DNA of 64,000 nt from Streptomyces xanthochromogenes. GTDB taxonomy: Bacteria > Actinomycetota > Actinomycetes > Streptomycetales > Streptomycetaceae. The notes under the pieces are model-generated. The model was not told where the DNA came from and made no database searches. It saw only the letters and a program-made list of their open reading frames with translations. The translations under genes were made by a program, and so were the position numbers. The stretch lies in assembly GCF_014650455.1 (NCBI RefSeq), contig NZ_BMUZ01000012.1, forward strand, positions 186,001-250,000. Reading direction: 5' to 3'. Positions 27,519-35,603 of the stretch are shown in pieces. How positions within the stretch are numbered: position 1 is the first letter of the stretch; each line of letters begins with the position of its first letter.

Positions 27519-27521
27519 TGT
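27494..27521 (+). promoter_or_regulatory. Probable leaderless pafA promoter
   Basis: TTTCAG (27494-27499), 16-nt spacer, TAATGT (27516-27521), then 6 nt to the pafA ATG. No ribosome site precedes the ATG, so a leaderless mRNA fits. The -10 box includes the MFS stop codon. Confidence 0.5.
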
Positions 27522-27527
27522 TCCCTC

Positions 27528-28889
27528 ATGGACCGCCGCATTTTCGGGCTGGAGAACGAGTACGGCGTCACGTGCACGTTCAGGGGACAGCGCCGACTGT
27601 CTCCTGACGAAGTGGCGCGCTACCTCTTCCGCCGTGTTGTGTCATGGGGCCGCAGCAGCAACGTCTTTCTGCGGAACGGCGCCCGCCTCTACCTCGACGT
27701 GGGATCGCATCCGGAATACGCAACACCCGAATGCGACAACGTGACCGAACTGGTCACCCACGACAAAGCCGGTGAGCGCATTCTCGAAGGCCTGCTCGTC
27801 GACGCCGAACGCCGCCTGCACGAGGAGGGAATCGCGGGCGACGTCTATCTCTTCAAGAACAACACCGACTCGGCGGGAAACTCCTACGGCTGCCACGAGA
27901 ACTATCTGGTCGCCCGTCACGGAGAGTTCTCCCGGCTCGCGGACATCCTCATCCCGTTCCTCGTCACCCGCCAGCTGATCTGCGGGGCCGGCAAGGTGCT
28001 GCAGACCCCGCGCGGCGCGGTCTACTGCGTCAGCCAGCGTGCCGAGCACATCTGGGAGGGCGTCAGCTCCGCCACCACCCGCTCCCGTCCCATCATCAAT
28101 ACGAGGGACGAGCCGCACGCCGACGCCGAGCGCTACCGGCGCCTGCACGTCATCGTCGGCGACTCGAACATGTCCGAGACGACCATGCTCCTCAAGGTCG
28201 GTGCCACCGACCTCGTGCTGCGCATGATCGAGGCCGGCACGGTCATGCGCGACCTCACCCTGGAGAACCCGATCCGGGCCATCCGCGAGGTCTCCCACGA
28301 CATCACGGGCCAGCGCAAGGTGCGCCTGGCCAGCGGCCGCGAGGCCTCCGCCCTCGAAGTCCAGCGGGAGTACTACGAGAAGGCCGTCGACTTCGTGGAG
28401 CGCCGGGGCATCCGCACCGGCACGGTCGACCAGGTGCTCGAACTGTGGGGCCGCACCCTGGACGCGATCGAGGCCGAGGACCTCGACCGGATCGGCACCG
28501 AGATCGACTGGGTCATGAAGTACAAGCTCATCGAGCGGTACCGGGCCAAGAACAACATGACCATGTCGCACCCGAGGGTCGCGCAGATAGACCTCGCCTA
28601 CCACGACATCCACCGTCGACGGGGCCTGTACTACCTCCTGGAGCGCAAGGGCCAGGCGGCGAGGATCTGCAACGACCTGAAGATCTTCGAGGGCAAGTCG
28701 GTGCCCCCGCAGACCACCAGGGCGCGGCTGCGCGGCGACTTCATCCGCCGCGCGCAGGAGCAGCGACGGGACTTCACGGTCGACTGGGTGCATCTGAAGC
28801 TCAACGACCAGGCGCAGCGCACCGTGTTGTGCAAGGACCCGTTCCGGTCCGTGGACGACCGGGTGGAGAAGCTGATCGCCGGTATGTGA
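27528..28889 (+). CDS. pafA: Pup-protein ligase
   Basis: ATP-dependent ligase that joins the C-terminal Glu of deamidated Pup to substrate lysines through a glutamyl-phosphate intermediate. The 453-aa enzyme has the catalytic N-terminal block FGLENEYGVTCTF, the nucleotide/Mg region (LRNGARLYLDVGSHPEYATPEC), YLFKNNTDSAGNSYGCHENYL, and INTRDEPHADAERYRRLHVIVGDSN. It lacks the Dop-specific loop, which distinguishes it from dop at 21.2 kb. The C-terminal domain, present here, binds Pup. It is separated from the core proteasome genes by the LacI/MFS pair. Confidence 0.97.
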   Translation: MDRRIFGLENEYGVTCTFRGQRRLSPDEVARYLFRRVVSWGRSSNVFLRNGARLYLDVGSHPEYATPECDNVTELVTHDKAGERILEGLLVDAERRLHEEGIAGDVYLFKNNTDSAGNSYGCHENYLVARHGEFSRLADILIPFLVTRQLICGAGKVLQTPRGAVYCVSQRAEHIWEGVSSATTRSRPIINTRDEPHADAERYRRLHVIVGDSNMSETTMLLKVGATDLVLRMIEAGTVMRDLTLENPIRAIREVSHDITGQRKVRLASGREASALEVQREYYEKAVDFVERRGIRTGTVDQVLELWGRTLDAIEAEDLDRIGTEIDWVMKYKLIERYRAKNNMTMSHPRVAQIDLAYHDIHRRRGLYYLLERKGQAARICNDLKIFEGKSVPPQTTRARLRGDFIRRAQEQRRDFTVDWVHLKLNDQAQRTVLCKDPFRSVDDRVEKLIAGM

Positions 28890-28909
28890 GACGACGTCAG
28901 CCGTGTGAT

Positions 28910-28947
28910 CCGGGGGCCCCGTGCGCTGTTGCGTACGGGGCCCCCGG
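28910..28947 (+). terminator. Terminator after pafA
   Basis: A 17-bp stem with one mismatch (28910-28926 with 28931-28947) and a 4-nt loop, 21 nt after the pafA stop. Confidence 0.75.
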
Positions 28948-28960
28948 GCATGCCGCACCC

Positions 28961-28988
28961 TTGTGGTACCGAAGTGGGGCCGTAGAGT
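28961..28988 (+). promoter_or_regulatory. Promoter of the FKBP lipoprotein gene
   Basis: TTGTGG (28961-28966), 16-nt spacer, TAGAGT (28983-28988), close to the vegetative consensus. It lies between the pafA terminator and the GTG at 29026, with GAGGA as ribosome site. Confidence 0.6.
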
Positions 28989-29025
28989 GGCCGCTCCGAC
29001 CGTTCCAGCTACCCCGAGGACCACT

Positions 29026-30039
29026 GTGCGACGCCGACTTGCTGCCGCGCTCATCGTGCCGGCCCTGATGCTCACCGCGGCCTGCGGAGGAGGTGACGAC
29101 GCAGCGAAGAAGAAGGACGCGTCCGCTTCCCCCTCCGATTCGGCGTCGCAGCCGCCCGCGGCTCCCAAGCCGGTGTCCGACGCCTCGCCGATGCCCACCG
29201 TCGCCGGTGACGCGGACAAGAAGCCCACGATCACCATCCCCAAGGGTGACCCGAGCGGAAAGTTCGTCGTCAAGACGCTGACCGCCGGCACCGGGGCCGA
29301 GGTCAAGAAGGACGACCTCGCGGTGACGAAGTACACCGGAAAGATCTGGAAGAGCGGCAAGGACCTGGCCGGGTCCTACGACAAGGGCGGCGTGCCCCAG
29401 GTCATCCCGGCCGGCTCGCAGACCTACATCCCGGCGTTCAGCGAGGCGGTGCTCGGCCAGAAGGTCGGCGCCCGCGTCCTGGTCGTCGCGCCGCCGGCCG
29501 CCGCGTTCGGCGCCGCGGGCAAGCAGGAGCTCGGCGTCTCCGGCACCGACAACCTGGTCTTCGTCCTCGACGTCGACAGCGTCATGCCGAAGAAGGTCGA
29601 CGGCACCCAGGCCTCCATCCCGTCCGACCTGCCGCAGATCAAGGCGGACAAGGAGGAGGCCGCCACGATCACGGTCCCGAAGAACGACCCGCCGAAGAAG
29701 CTCGTGGACCAGGTGCTCATCGAGGGCAAGGGCGACGAGGTCAAGAGCGGCCAGACCGTCTACATGCAGTACAGCGGCGCCACCTGGAAGCCCAACGAGG
29801 GCCTTCCGCAGGCGAAGCTGTTCGACACCTCGTGGAAGACCGGCGCCCCGTTCTCGACCGCGATCGGCCAGGGCCAGGTCATCGAGGGCTGGGACAAGGG
29901 TCTCGTCGGCAAGAAGGTCGGCAGCCGTGTCCTGCTCGTCATCCCGCCGGAGCAGGGCTACAAGGACAAGGCCCAGGGCGCGGACATCCCGGCCAATTCG
30001 ACCCTCGTCTTCGTCGTGGACATCCTCGGAGCAGTGTAA
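29026..30039 (+). CDS. Lipoprotein with two FKBP-type peptidyl-prolyl isomerase domains
   Basis: Predicted extracytoplasmic folding catalyst of 337 aa. The GTG at 29026 (GAGGA 5 nt upstream) gives an RRR start, hydrophobic core and the lipobox LTAACGGG, then a charged Ser/Pro linker. FKBP domain 2 keeps the active-site block VIEGWDKGLVGKKVGSRVLLVIPP. Domain 1 has IPAFSEAVLGQKVG at that position and so lacks the active-site Trp; it may bind rather than isomerise. A cytoplasmic single-domain FKBP gene follows by 40 nt. Both are likely one transcript, with a terminator after the second. Confidence 0.88.
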   Translation: MRRRLAAALIVPALMLTAACGGGDDAAKKKDASASPSDSASQPPAAPKPVSDASPMPTVAGDADKKPTITIPKGDPSGKFVVKTLTAGTGAEVKKDDLAVTKYTGKIWKSGKDLAGSYDKGGVPQVIPAGSQTYIPAFSEAVLGQKVGARVLVVAPPAAAFGAAGKQELGVSGTDNLVFVLDVDSVMPKKVDGTQASIPSDLPQIKADKEEAATITVPKNDPPKKLVDQVLIEGKGDEVKSGQTVYMQYSGATWKPNEGLPQAKLFDTSWKTGAPFSTAIGQGQVIEGWDKGLVGKKVGSRVLLVIPPEQGYKDKAQGADIPANSTLVFVVDILGAV

Positions 30040-30079
30040 GACTGTCCCGGTTGCCCATAGCGATTAGTAGGAGCATTAC

Positions 30080-30451
30080 GTGAGCATCGACAAGCCCGAG
30101 ATCGACTTCCCCGAGGGCGAGCCGCCGGCGGACCTGGAGATCAAGGAGATCTGGGAGGGCGACGGCGCCGTCGCCAAGGCCGGGGACTTCGTCAAGGTCC
30201 ACTACGTGGGTGTGGCCTTCTCCACCGGTGAGGAGTTCGACGCCTCCTGGAACCGCGGCAACCCGCTGGAGTTCAAGCTCGGTGCCGGCCAGGTCATCTC
30301 CGGCTGGGACCAAGGCATCCAGGGCATGAAGGTCGGCGGCCGTCGCCGGCTGACCATCCCCGCCCACCTCGCCTACGGCGACCGCGGCGCCGGCAACGCC
30401 ATCGCGCCGGGCGAGACGCTGATCTTCGTCTGCGACCTGGTCGCCGTCTGA
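30080..30451 (+). CDS. FKBP-type peptidyl-prolyl cis-trans isomerase
   Basis: A 123-aa single-domain FKBP without signal peptide, so cytoplasmic. The conserved active-site residues are in VKVHYVGV, FDASWNRG, VISGWDQGIQGMKVGGRRRLTIP and LAYGDRGAG. The GTG at 30080 has TAGGAG 6 nt upstream. It follows the two-domain FKBP lipoprotein and is closed by a strong terminator, so these two form their own unit between pafA and pafB. Confidence 0.95.
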   Translation: MSIDKPEIDFPEGEPPADLEIKEIWEGDGAVAKAGDFVKVHYVGVAFSTGEEFDASWNRGNPLEFKLGAGQVISGWDQGIQGMKVGGRRRLTIPAHLAYGDRGAGNAIAPGETLIFVCDLVAV

Positions 30452-30492
30452 GACGCACCCGGATCGGTCCCGAGCGATCGGACCTGATCGGA

Positions 30493-30531
30493 CCGAGGGT
30501 CCATGCCTGCGGGCATGGACCCTCGGCTTTT
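30493..30531 (+). terminator. Intrinsic terminator after the FKBP genes
   Basis: A perfect 15-bp stem (CCGAGGGTCCATGCC at 30493-30507 with 30512-30526), 4-nt loop, followed by CTTTT: one of the few hairpins here with a real T-tract. Confidence 0.9.
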
Positions 30532-30598
30532 GCCCCGGCAGCCCGGAGCGGTACGGTCAACGGTCGTAGCGCACAACGAGAGAGGGCGTAGGGCATCG

Positions 30599-31549
30599 AT
30601 GGCGATCGCCAAGGCAGAGCGGCTGATGAACCTGGCGCTGTGTCTGCTCGGGACACGACGCGCACTCAGCAAGCGGGAGCTGCGCGAGTCCATCGAGGCC
30701 TATCTCGAGGCCGGTTCCGACGACTCCTTCAACCGGATGTTCGAGCGGGACAAGGACGATCTGAGGGAGCTCGGCCTGGTCATCGAGACCGTCGAGAACC
30801 TCGACGGTGAGACCGGCTACCTCGCCCGCCGCGACAGCAACCGCCTGCCGCCGGTCCAGCTCGACGCCGAGGAGGCCGCGGCCCTCGGGCTCGCCGCCCG
30901 CGTGTGGCAGCAGGCGCGGCTCGCCGGAGCGGCCAGCGGCGCACTCCAGAAGCTGCGCGCCGCCGGTATGCCGGAAGCCGACAATCCGTATGAGCACAGC
31001 GCGATCGAGCCGCGCATCCCGGTCCACGAGGCGGCCTTCGAGCCCTTGATGCTGGCCTGCCGGGACCGCCGCCCGGTCGTCTTCGACTACCGCAAGGTCA
31101 CCGCTGTACGCCCCGAGGCCCGCCATGTCGAACCCTGGGGACTGGAGTGCTGGCGCGGCCACTGGTACCTGGTCGGCTGGGACCGCGACCGGGGTGCCGA
31201 GCGGGTGTTCCGGCTCAGCCGCATCTCCGGCAAGGTCCGCTCGCGCGCGGCCGCCTTCACCGCGCCCGTCCCCGATGTCGTCACCGTGCGCGAGACCGTC
31301 GAGACCTGGGCGGGCGAGACCGCGACCCGCTCGGCCCGCATCCGGCTGCGCGCGGGCGCCGGCTACCCGCTGCGTTCACGGGCCACCTCGACCCGTGAAC
31401 TCGGCGACGGCTGGGACGAGTTGGAGATTCCGTACGGGCACGGGCTCGATGCCCACCTGGTGGAGTTCGGCCCCGACGTGGTGGTGCTGGAACCCGCCGA
31501 TCTGCGGGCCGACGTGATGGACCGGCTGCGCGCCGTGGCCAAGGGCTGA
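30599..31549 (+). CDS. pafB: WYL-domain transcriptional regulator PafB
   Basis: A 316-aa regulator with an N-terminal winged helix (KAERLMNLALCLLGTRRALSKRELRESI) and a WYL domain (VEPWGLECWRGHWYLVGWDRDRGAERVFRL) whose WYL triplet is intact. In mycobacteria PafB and PafC form a heteromeric activator of the RecA/LexA-independent DNA-damage response and are encoded with pafA. Here they form their own pair 17 nt apart, separated from pafA by the FKBP unit. The ATG at 30599 has AGGG 5 nt upstream; the frame is open upstream through the FKBP terminator. Confidence 0.93.
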   Translation: MAIAKAERLMNLALCLLGTRRALSKRELRESIEAYLEAGSDDSFNRMFERDKDDLRELGLVIETVENLDGETGYLARRDSNRLPPVQLDAEEAAALGLAARVWQQARLAGAASGALQKLRAAGMPEADNPYEHSAIEPRIPVHEAAFEPLMLACRDRRPVVFDYRKVTAVRPEARHVEPWGLECWRGHWYLVGWDRDRGAERVFRLSRISGKVRSRAAAFTAPVPDVVTVRETVETWAGETATRSARIRLRAGAGYPLRSRATSTRELGDGWDELEIPYGHGLDAHLVEFGPDVVVLEPADLRADVMDRLRAVAKG

Positions 31550-31565
31550 GAGGGACGGGACGACC

Positions 31566-32540
31566 ATGGCTGCCAACGCCATCGACCAGACGCGGCGGAT
31601 GCTGTCGCTGGTGACCTATCTGCGCGAGCGCCCCGGCGCCCGTGTCGGCGACGTCGCCCGCGCCTTCGGCATCACCGAGGACGAACTGATCTCCGACCTC
31701 GACGTGCTGCCCATGTGCGGCACGAGCTTCCGCGGCGGCGACCTCCTGGACATCGACACCGACGGCGACCGCATCTGGTGGCACAACCCGGATGACGTCG
31801 CGGCCCCGCTCCGGCTCGCCGCCGACGAGGCGACCGCGCTCCTCGTGGCCGCCCGGGCCGTGTCCACGCTGCCCGGCCTGCGCGAGGGCGACCGGCAGGC
31901 GCTGCTGCGCGCCACCGCCAAGCTGGAGGCCGCGGCCGGCGAGGCCGCCGGCGCCAGCTCCCGCCTCTCGGTCACCTTCGAGTCCGAGGGCGGTGTCTTC
32001 GCCGAGGTGGACCGCGCGATCTCGGAGCGCCGCCGCCTGTGGGTGAAGTACTACTCGCCGGCCCGCGACGAGCTGACCGAGCGCGAGGTCGACCCGATCC
32101 GGCTGTTCGCCGTCGGCCACACCTACATGGAGGCGTGGTGCCGCCTCTCCGAGGCCCGGCGCACCTTCCGGCTCGACCGGGTCGCCGAGATCCGCCTGCT
32201 CGACGAGGCGTCCGCGCCGCCCGAGCTGGAGCTGCGCGACCTGTCCGAAGGGCTCGTCCAGCCCTCGGCCGAGGACCCCGAGGTCGTCGTCGAGGTGGGC
32301 CCCGGCGGCCGCTGGGTCGCCGAGTACTACCCGCACGACAGTGCCGACGAGCTGCCCGACGGCGGGCTGCGGATCACCCTGCGCACGCCCGACCCGGCGT
32401 CGCTGCGACGCCTCGCGCTGCGGCTCGGCCAGGACGGCCGGATCGTCACGCCGGACGATCTCGCCGAGAGCGCCCGCACGGTGGCCCGCGAGGCGCTGGC
32501 CGCATATGAGGAACCGCAGGCCGTGCGCCATCAGGGCTGA
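31566..32540 (+). CDS. pafC: WYL-domain transcriptional regulator PafC
   Basis: A 324-aa partner of PafB with the same architecture: helix-turn-helix (QTRRMLSLVTYLRERPGARVGDVARAFGI), central helices and a WYL-type domain (VDPIRLFAVGHTYMEAWCRLSEARRTFRLDRV). The WYL triplet is replaced by TYM, as expected for the PafC branch. Its start is 16 nt after the pafB stop with GAGAGGGACGGG as ribosome site, so the two are co-translated. The C-terminal extension (LRITLRTPDPASLRRLALRLG) is a normal family feature. Confidence 0.92.
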   Translation: MAANAIDQTRRMLSLVTYLRERPGARVGDVARAFGITEDELISDLDVLPMCGTSFRGGDLLDIDTDGDRIWWHNPDDVAAPLRLAADEATALLVAARAVSTLPGLREGDRQALLRATAKLEAAAGEAAGASSRLSVTFESEGGVFAEVDRAISERRRLWVKYYSPARDELTEREVDPIRLFAVGHTYMEAWCRLSEARRTFRLDRVAEIRLLDEASAPPELELRDLSEGLVQPSAEDPEVVVEVGPGGRWVAEYYPHDSADELPDGGLRITLRTPDPASLRRLALRLGQDGRIVTPDDLAESARTVAREALAAYEEPQAVRHQG

Positions 32541-32604
32541 ACCCGCCCGTCGGAGCCGAACCGCCCCCGTACTCGACCGCCAGAGCTGAGGAGAACTGCG
32601 GATC

Positions 32605-32859
32605 ATGTCGGTACTGCCCGGTATTGCTCGTCCCGTGATCCCGGTCCTCTTCAAGGCGGCCTGTCCGGAGTGCCGCGCCCGCCTGGAGCTGGGCGCGGCC
32701 GCGCTGCGGCTCGCGATCGGGGCCAGCCGGCGCACCACCTTCTACTCCTTCACCTGCCCCGAGTGCGGTTCGGCCGTTCGCAAGCCCGCGGGTGAGCGCA
32801 TCATCGAACTCCTCACCGGGGGCGGCGTCCGCACGCTCCGGCTCCACTCCACCGTCTAG
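32605..32859 (+). CDS. Small zinc-ribbon protein
   Basis: An 84-aa protein with two CPEC knuckles about 30 residues apart (KAACPECRARLEL and FTCPECGSAVRK), which should bind one zinc ion. No other domain is visible and I do not know its function. It has a good ribosome site (GAGGAG). It sits between pafC and a small membrane protein whose ribosome site overlaps its stop codon, so these two are translationally linked. Confidence 0.8.
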   Translation: MSVLPGIARPVIPVLFKAACPECRARLELGAAALRLAIGASRRTTFYSFTCPECGSAVRKPAGERIIELLTGGGVRTLRLHSTV

Positions 32860-32866
32860 GGTCCGC

Positions 32867-33067
32867 ATGATGTTCTGGCCGATGACCGCCATCACCCTCG
32901 GTTTCCTCGGGATCGCCGTGCTCGGCGTCCTCGCCGTCAAGGTGTTCGTCGAGGCGCAGCGCCTCGGCCGCCAAGTGGCCGACACCACAAGCAAGATCAA
33001 CCGTGCGGCGGAGGACCTGGAGCGCGCCGCCGTCGACCTCGCGGGGGCCGGCGAAACGCTGAGATGA
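32867..33067 (+). CDS. Small single-pass membrane protein
   Basis: A 66-aa protein with one N-terminal transmembrane segment (MTAITLGFLGIAVLGVLAVKVF) followed by a predicted amphipathic coiled-coil tail (VADTTSKINRAAEDLERAAV) similar in style to DUF948-type proteins. The ATG at 32867 is fixed by AGGG overlapping the stop codon of the preceding zinc-ribbon gene. Function unknown; its place before tatA is conserved in my memory of Streptomyces genomes but does not prove a role in Tat export. Confidence 0.75.
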   Translation: MMFWPMTAITLGFLGIAVLGVLAVKVFVEAQRLGRQVADTTSKINRAAEDLERAAVDLAGAGETLR

Positions 33068-33279
33068 CAGGTGCGCTCCGATGCCGTCCGTTTCGGGGCG
33101 GTACGCTGCACAACGCGGCCCAGGTAGCGAGGCCCGGTCCGCAAACGGGCGTACGCACGGGGATTGCCCAGCGTTCACCCCTGCGCGTTACGATCGCTGC
33201 ACGTAAGAACGGTCGGGCACCCGTCCGGCCGCCAACCGGCAGCCCCAACCCTGCAGCCTCGGTGAGAAGGTAAACGCTT

Positions 33280-33564
33280 ATGTTCGGAAGGCTCGGCGCC
33301 CCCGAGATCATTCTCATCCTCATCGTCGTCGTCCTGCTGTTCGGCGCGAAGAAGCTCCCGGACATGGCGCGGTCGCTCGGCAAGTCGGCCCGCATCCTCA
33401 AGAGCGAGGCCAAGGCCATGAAGTCCGAGGGCCAGCAGCCCGCCCCGGCCGACCCGCCGGTCCCGGGCGAGCAGCCGCCGGCCCAGCGCACGATCCAGTC
33501 CGCGCCCGGCGACGTGAGCAGCGCCCGTCCGGTGACCGAGCCGACGGACACGACCAAGCGCTGA
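33280..33564 (+). CDS. tatA: Sec-independent translocase subunit TatA
   Basis: Pore-forming component of the twin-arginine export system, which moves folded proteins across the membrane. The 94-aa protein has the short N-terminal transmembrane helix (PEIILILIVVVLLFG), the FGAKKLPDMARSLGKS hinge and amphipathic helix, and a Pro-rich polar tail typical of actinobacterial TatA. GAGAAGG lies upstream. tatC follows by 70 nt; no tatB is adjacent, as usual for Streptomyces. Confidence 0.96.
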   Translation: MFGRLGAPEIILILIVVVLLFGAKKLPDMARSLGKSARILKSEAKAMKSEGQQPAPADPPVPGEQPPAQRTIQSAPGDVSSARPVTEPTDTTKR

Positions 33565-33634
33565 CACCGGGCCCCAGCAGGCGCTGTTCACCTTCGTGAC
33601 CAGAGTGACCTGCCGCACGAGATGAGGACGTGGG

Positions 33635-34588
33635 TTGCTCAAGTCTGCCCGCAAACAACAGAGGGACCCCGAGGGCCGGATGCCGCTCTCGGACCACCTT
33701 CGCGAGCTGCGCAACCGGCTCGCGAAGGCGGTGTTCGCGATCCTGGTCTGCGCCATCGTGGCGGCGTTCTACTACAAGGACATCGCGGGGCTCATCACCA
33801 AGCCGATCACGCACTCGGTCGGCTGCCCGGACGACTTCCACAAGCTCGCCAGCAAGAACAGGGACACCTGCGGCCAGATCACGATGTCCGGCCTCATGGG
33901 GCCGTTCACGCTGATGATCAAGGTGTCGATGGTCGCGGGCGTCGTGGCTGCCAGCCCGGTCTGGCTCTACCAGCTCTGGGCGTTCGTCGCGCCGGGTCTG
34001 CACAAGCACGAGCGGCGCTACTCGCTGAGCTTCGTCGCGGCCGGTGCCCCGCTCTTCGTGGCCGGCGGCTGGTTCTCGTACCACGTGCTGCCGGCCGCGG
34101 CCGAGGTGCTGCTGGGCTTCACGCCCTCGGGCGTGACCAACCTGCTGCCGCTCAACGAGATCATCGACCTCGTCACCCGCATGATCATCGTCTTCGGCCT
34201 CTCCTTCGAGCTGCCGTTGTTCCTCGTCATGCTCAACTTCAGCGGCATCCTCACCGGCCGCCGGATGCTGGGCTGGTGGCGCGGAATGATCATGGGTGTG
34301 ACGGTCTTCGCGGCGTTCGCCACGCCGACCGTCGACCCGGTCTCGATGCTCTCGCTCGCCACCCCGATCGTCGGCCTCTACTTCGTCGCCGTGATCATCT
34401 CGCTGATGAACGACAAGCGCCGCAAGCAGCGTGCCGAAGCGGGACCGGCCGACGACGAGGCGTCCGACCTGGACCTCACGCCCGAGGACATCGGCACCGT
34501 CGAGGCGGTGACCTCGCCCCCGGCGCTGCCCGAGCAGTCGGACGGCGGACGCTCCACCAAGCTCAACGGGTACGACGACATCACCTGA
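33635..34588 (+). CDS. tatC: Sec-independent translocase subunit TatC
   Basis: Receptor that binds twin-arginine signal peptides. The 317-aa protein has six transmembrane segments, the N-terminal motif MPLSDHLRELRNRLAKA, the conserved periplasmic-loop and segment 3 block (WLYQLWAFVAPGLHKHERRY), and LSFELPLFLVMLN. A 60-residue acidic C-terminal tail follows the last helix. The start is TTG at 33635 with GAGGA 6 nt upstream. A streptomycete exports many proteins by this route, so this pair is essential for secretion. Confidence 0.96.
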   Translation: MLKSARKQQRDPEGRMPLSDHLRELRNRLAKAVFAILVCAIVAAFYYKDIAGLITKPITHSVGCPDDFHKLASKNRDTCGQITMSGLMGPFTLMIKVSMVAGVVAASPVWLYQLWAFVAPGLHKHERRYSLSFVAAGAPLFVAGGWFSYHVLPAAAEVLLGFTPSGVTNLLPLNEIIDLVTRMIIVFGLSFELPLFLVMLNFSGILTGRRMLGWWRGMIMGVTVFAAFATPTVDPVSMLSLATPIVGLYFVAVIISLMNDKRRKQRAEAGPADDEASDLDLTPEDIGTVEAVTSPPALPEQSDGGRSTKLNGYDDIT

Positions 34589-34590
34589 CC

Positions 34591-34625
34591 TTGACGCGAA
34601 CGCCGGACCTTGTAGGGTCCGGCGG
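34591..34625 (+). promoter_or_regulatory. Near-consensus promoter giving a leaderless mRNA
   Basis: TTGACG (34591-34596), 16-nt spacer, TAGGGT (34613-34618), then 7 nt to the GTG at 34626. CGCCGGACC/GGTCCGGCG (34601-34609 with 34616-34624) forms a perfect inverted repeat covering the -10 box, which could act as operator or as the tatC terminator. Confidence 0.7.
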
Positions 34626-35558
34626 GTGACCAGCGAGATCACCCTCTTCGTCAATCCCACCGCGGGACGCGGCCGGGGCGCGCACGCCGCGCAGCCGGCC
34701 GCTTCCGCGTTGCGGGCCGCCGGATTCTCCGTCCGCACCGTGCTCGGCGAGGACGCCGACGACGCGCTGCGCCGGGCGCGCGAGGCCGTCGATGGCGGCA
34801 CCGGGGCGCTGATCACCGTCGGCGGCGACGGCATGGTCAACCTCGCGCTCCAGGCCGTCGCGGGCACCACCACCCCGCTCGGCGTCGTCGCCGCGGGCAC
34901 CGGCAACGACTTCGCCCGCGCCCTCGGGCTTCCGATACGCGACCCGGCCCGCGCCGGGGAATGCGCGGCCCGGGCCCTCAAGGACGGCCGGCTCACGGAC
35001 ATCGACCTGGGCCGGACCGGCGACCGCTGGTTCGCCACCGTCCTCGCCTCCGGCTTCGACTCCAAGGTCAACGACCGGGGCAACCGGATGAGGTGGCCAT
35101 CGGGCCGCTTCAAGTACGACCTCGCCATGCTCGCCGAACTGGCCGCGTTCAAGCCCATCCCGTACAAGATCACCCTCGACGACGGCGAGACCCGTGAGAT
35201 CGATGCGACCCTCGTCGCCGTCGGCAACTCCTCCTCCTACGGAGGAGGCATGCGCATCTGCGCCGACGCCGACCTCACCGATGGACTCTTCGACGTCACC
35301 GTCGTCGGGGACTGCTCGCGCGCGACCCTCGTCAAGGTCTTCCCGCGGGTCTACAGGGGCACCCATCTCGGCCATCCCAAGGTCACCACGTACCGCGTCG
35401 CCTCGATCGGCCTCGCCGCGGACGGGATCACCGGGTACGCCGACGGGGAGCGGCTCGGACCGCTCCCGCTCACCGCGGAGTGTGTACGCGGTGCGGTACG
35501 GGTATTGGCACCCGTACCGGCGTCCGGCCGGAAGGCCGCGGCACCCGGCCTCCAATAA
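34626..35558 (+). CDS. Diacylglycerol/lipid kinase family protein
   Basis: A 310-aa DAGK-catalytic-domain protein. It has the nucleotide-binding start TLFVNPTAGRGRG, the signature TVGGDGMVNLALQAV, and the LGVVAAGTGNDFARALG block, all hallmarks of DgkB/YegS-like lipid kinases. It probably phosphorylates diacylglycerol or a related lipid on the inner membrane face. The GTG at 34626 follows a consensus promoter by 7 nt with no ribosome site. It precedes the helicase gene by 45 nt. Confidence 0.92.
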   Translation: MTSEITLFVNPTAGRGRGAHAAQPAASALRAAGFSVRTVLGEDADDALRRAREAVDGGTGALITVGGDGMVNLALQAVAGTTTPLGVVAAGTGNDFARALGLPIRDPARAGECAARALKDGRLTDIDLGRTGDRWFATVLASGFDSKVNDRGNRMRWPSGRFKYDLAMLAELAAFKPIPYKITLDDGETREIDATLVAVGNSSSYGGGMRICADADLTDGLFDVTVVGDCSRATLVKVFPRVYRGTHLGHPKVTTYRVASIGLAADGITGYADGERLGPLPLTAECVRGAVRVLAPVPASGRKAAAPGLQ

Positions 35559-35603
35559 AGATCGCGACCTCTGTCAGAGGCGGCGGGTAGGCTCGAAGAC
35601 AAG

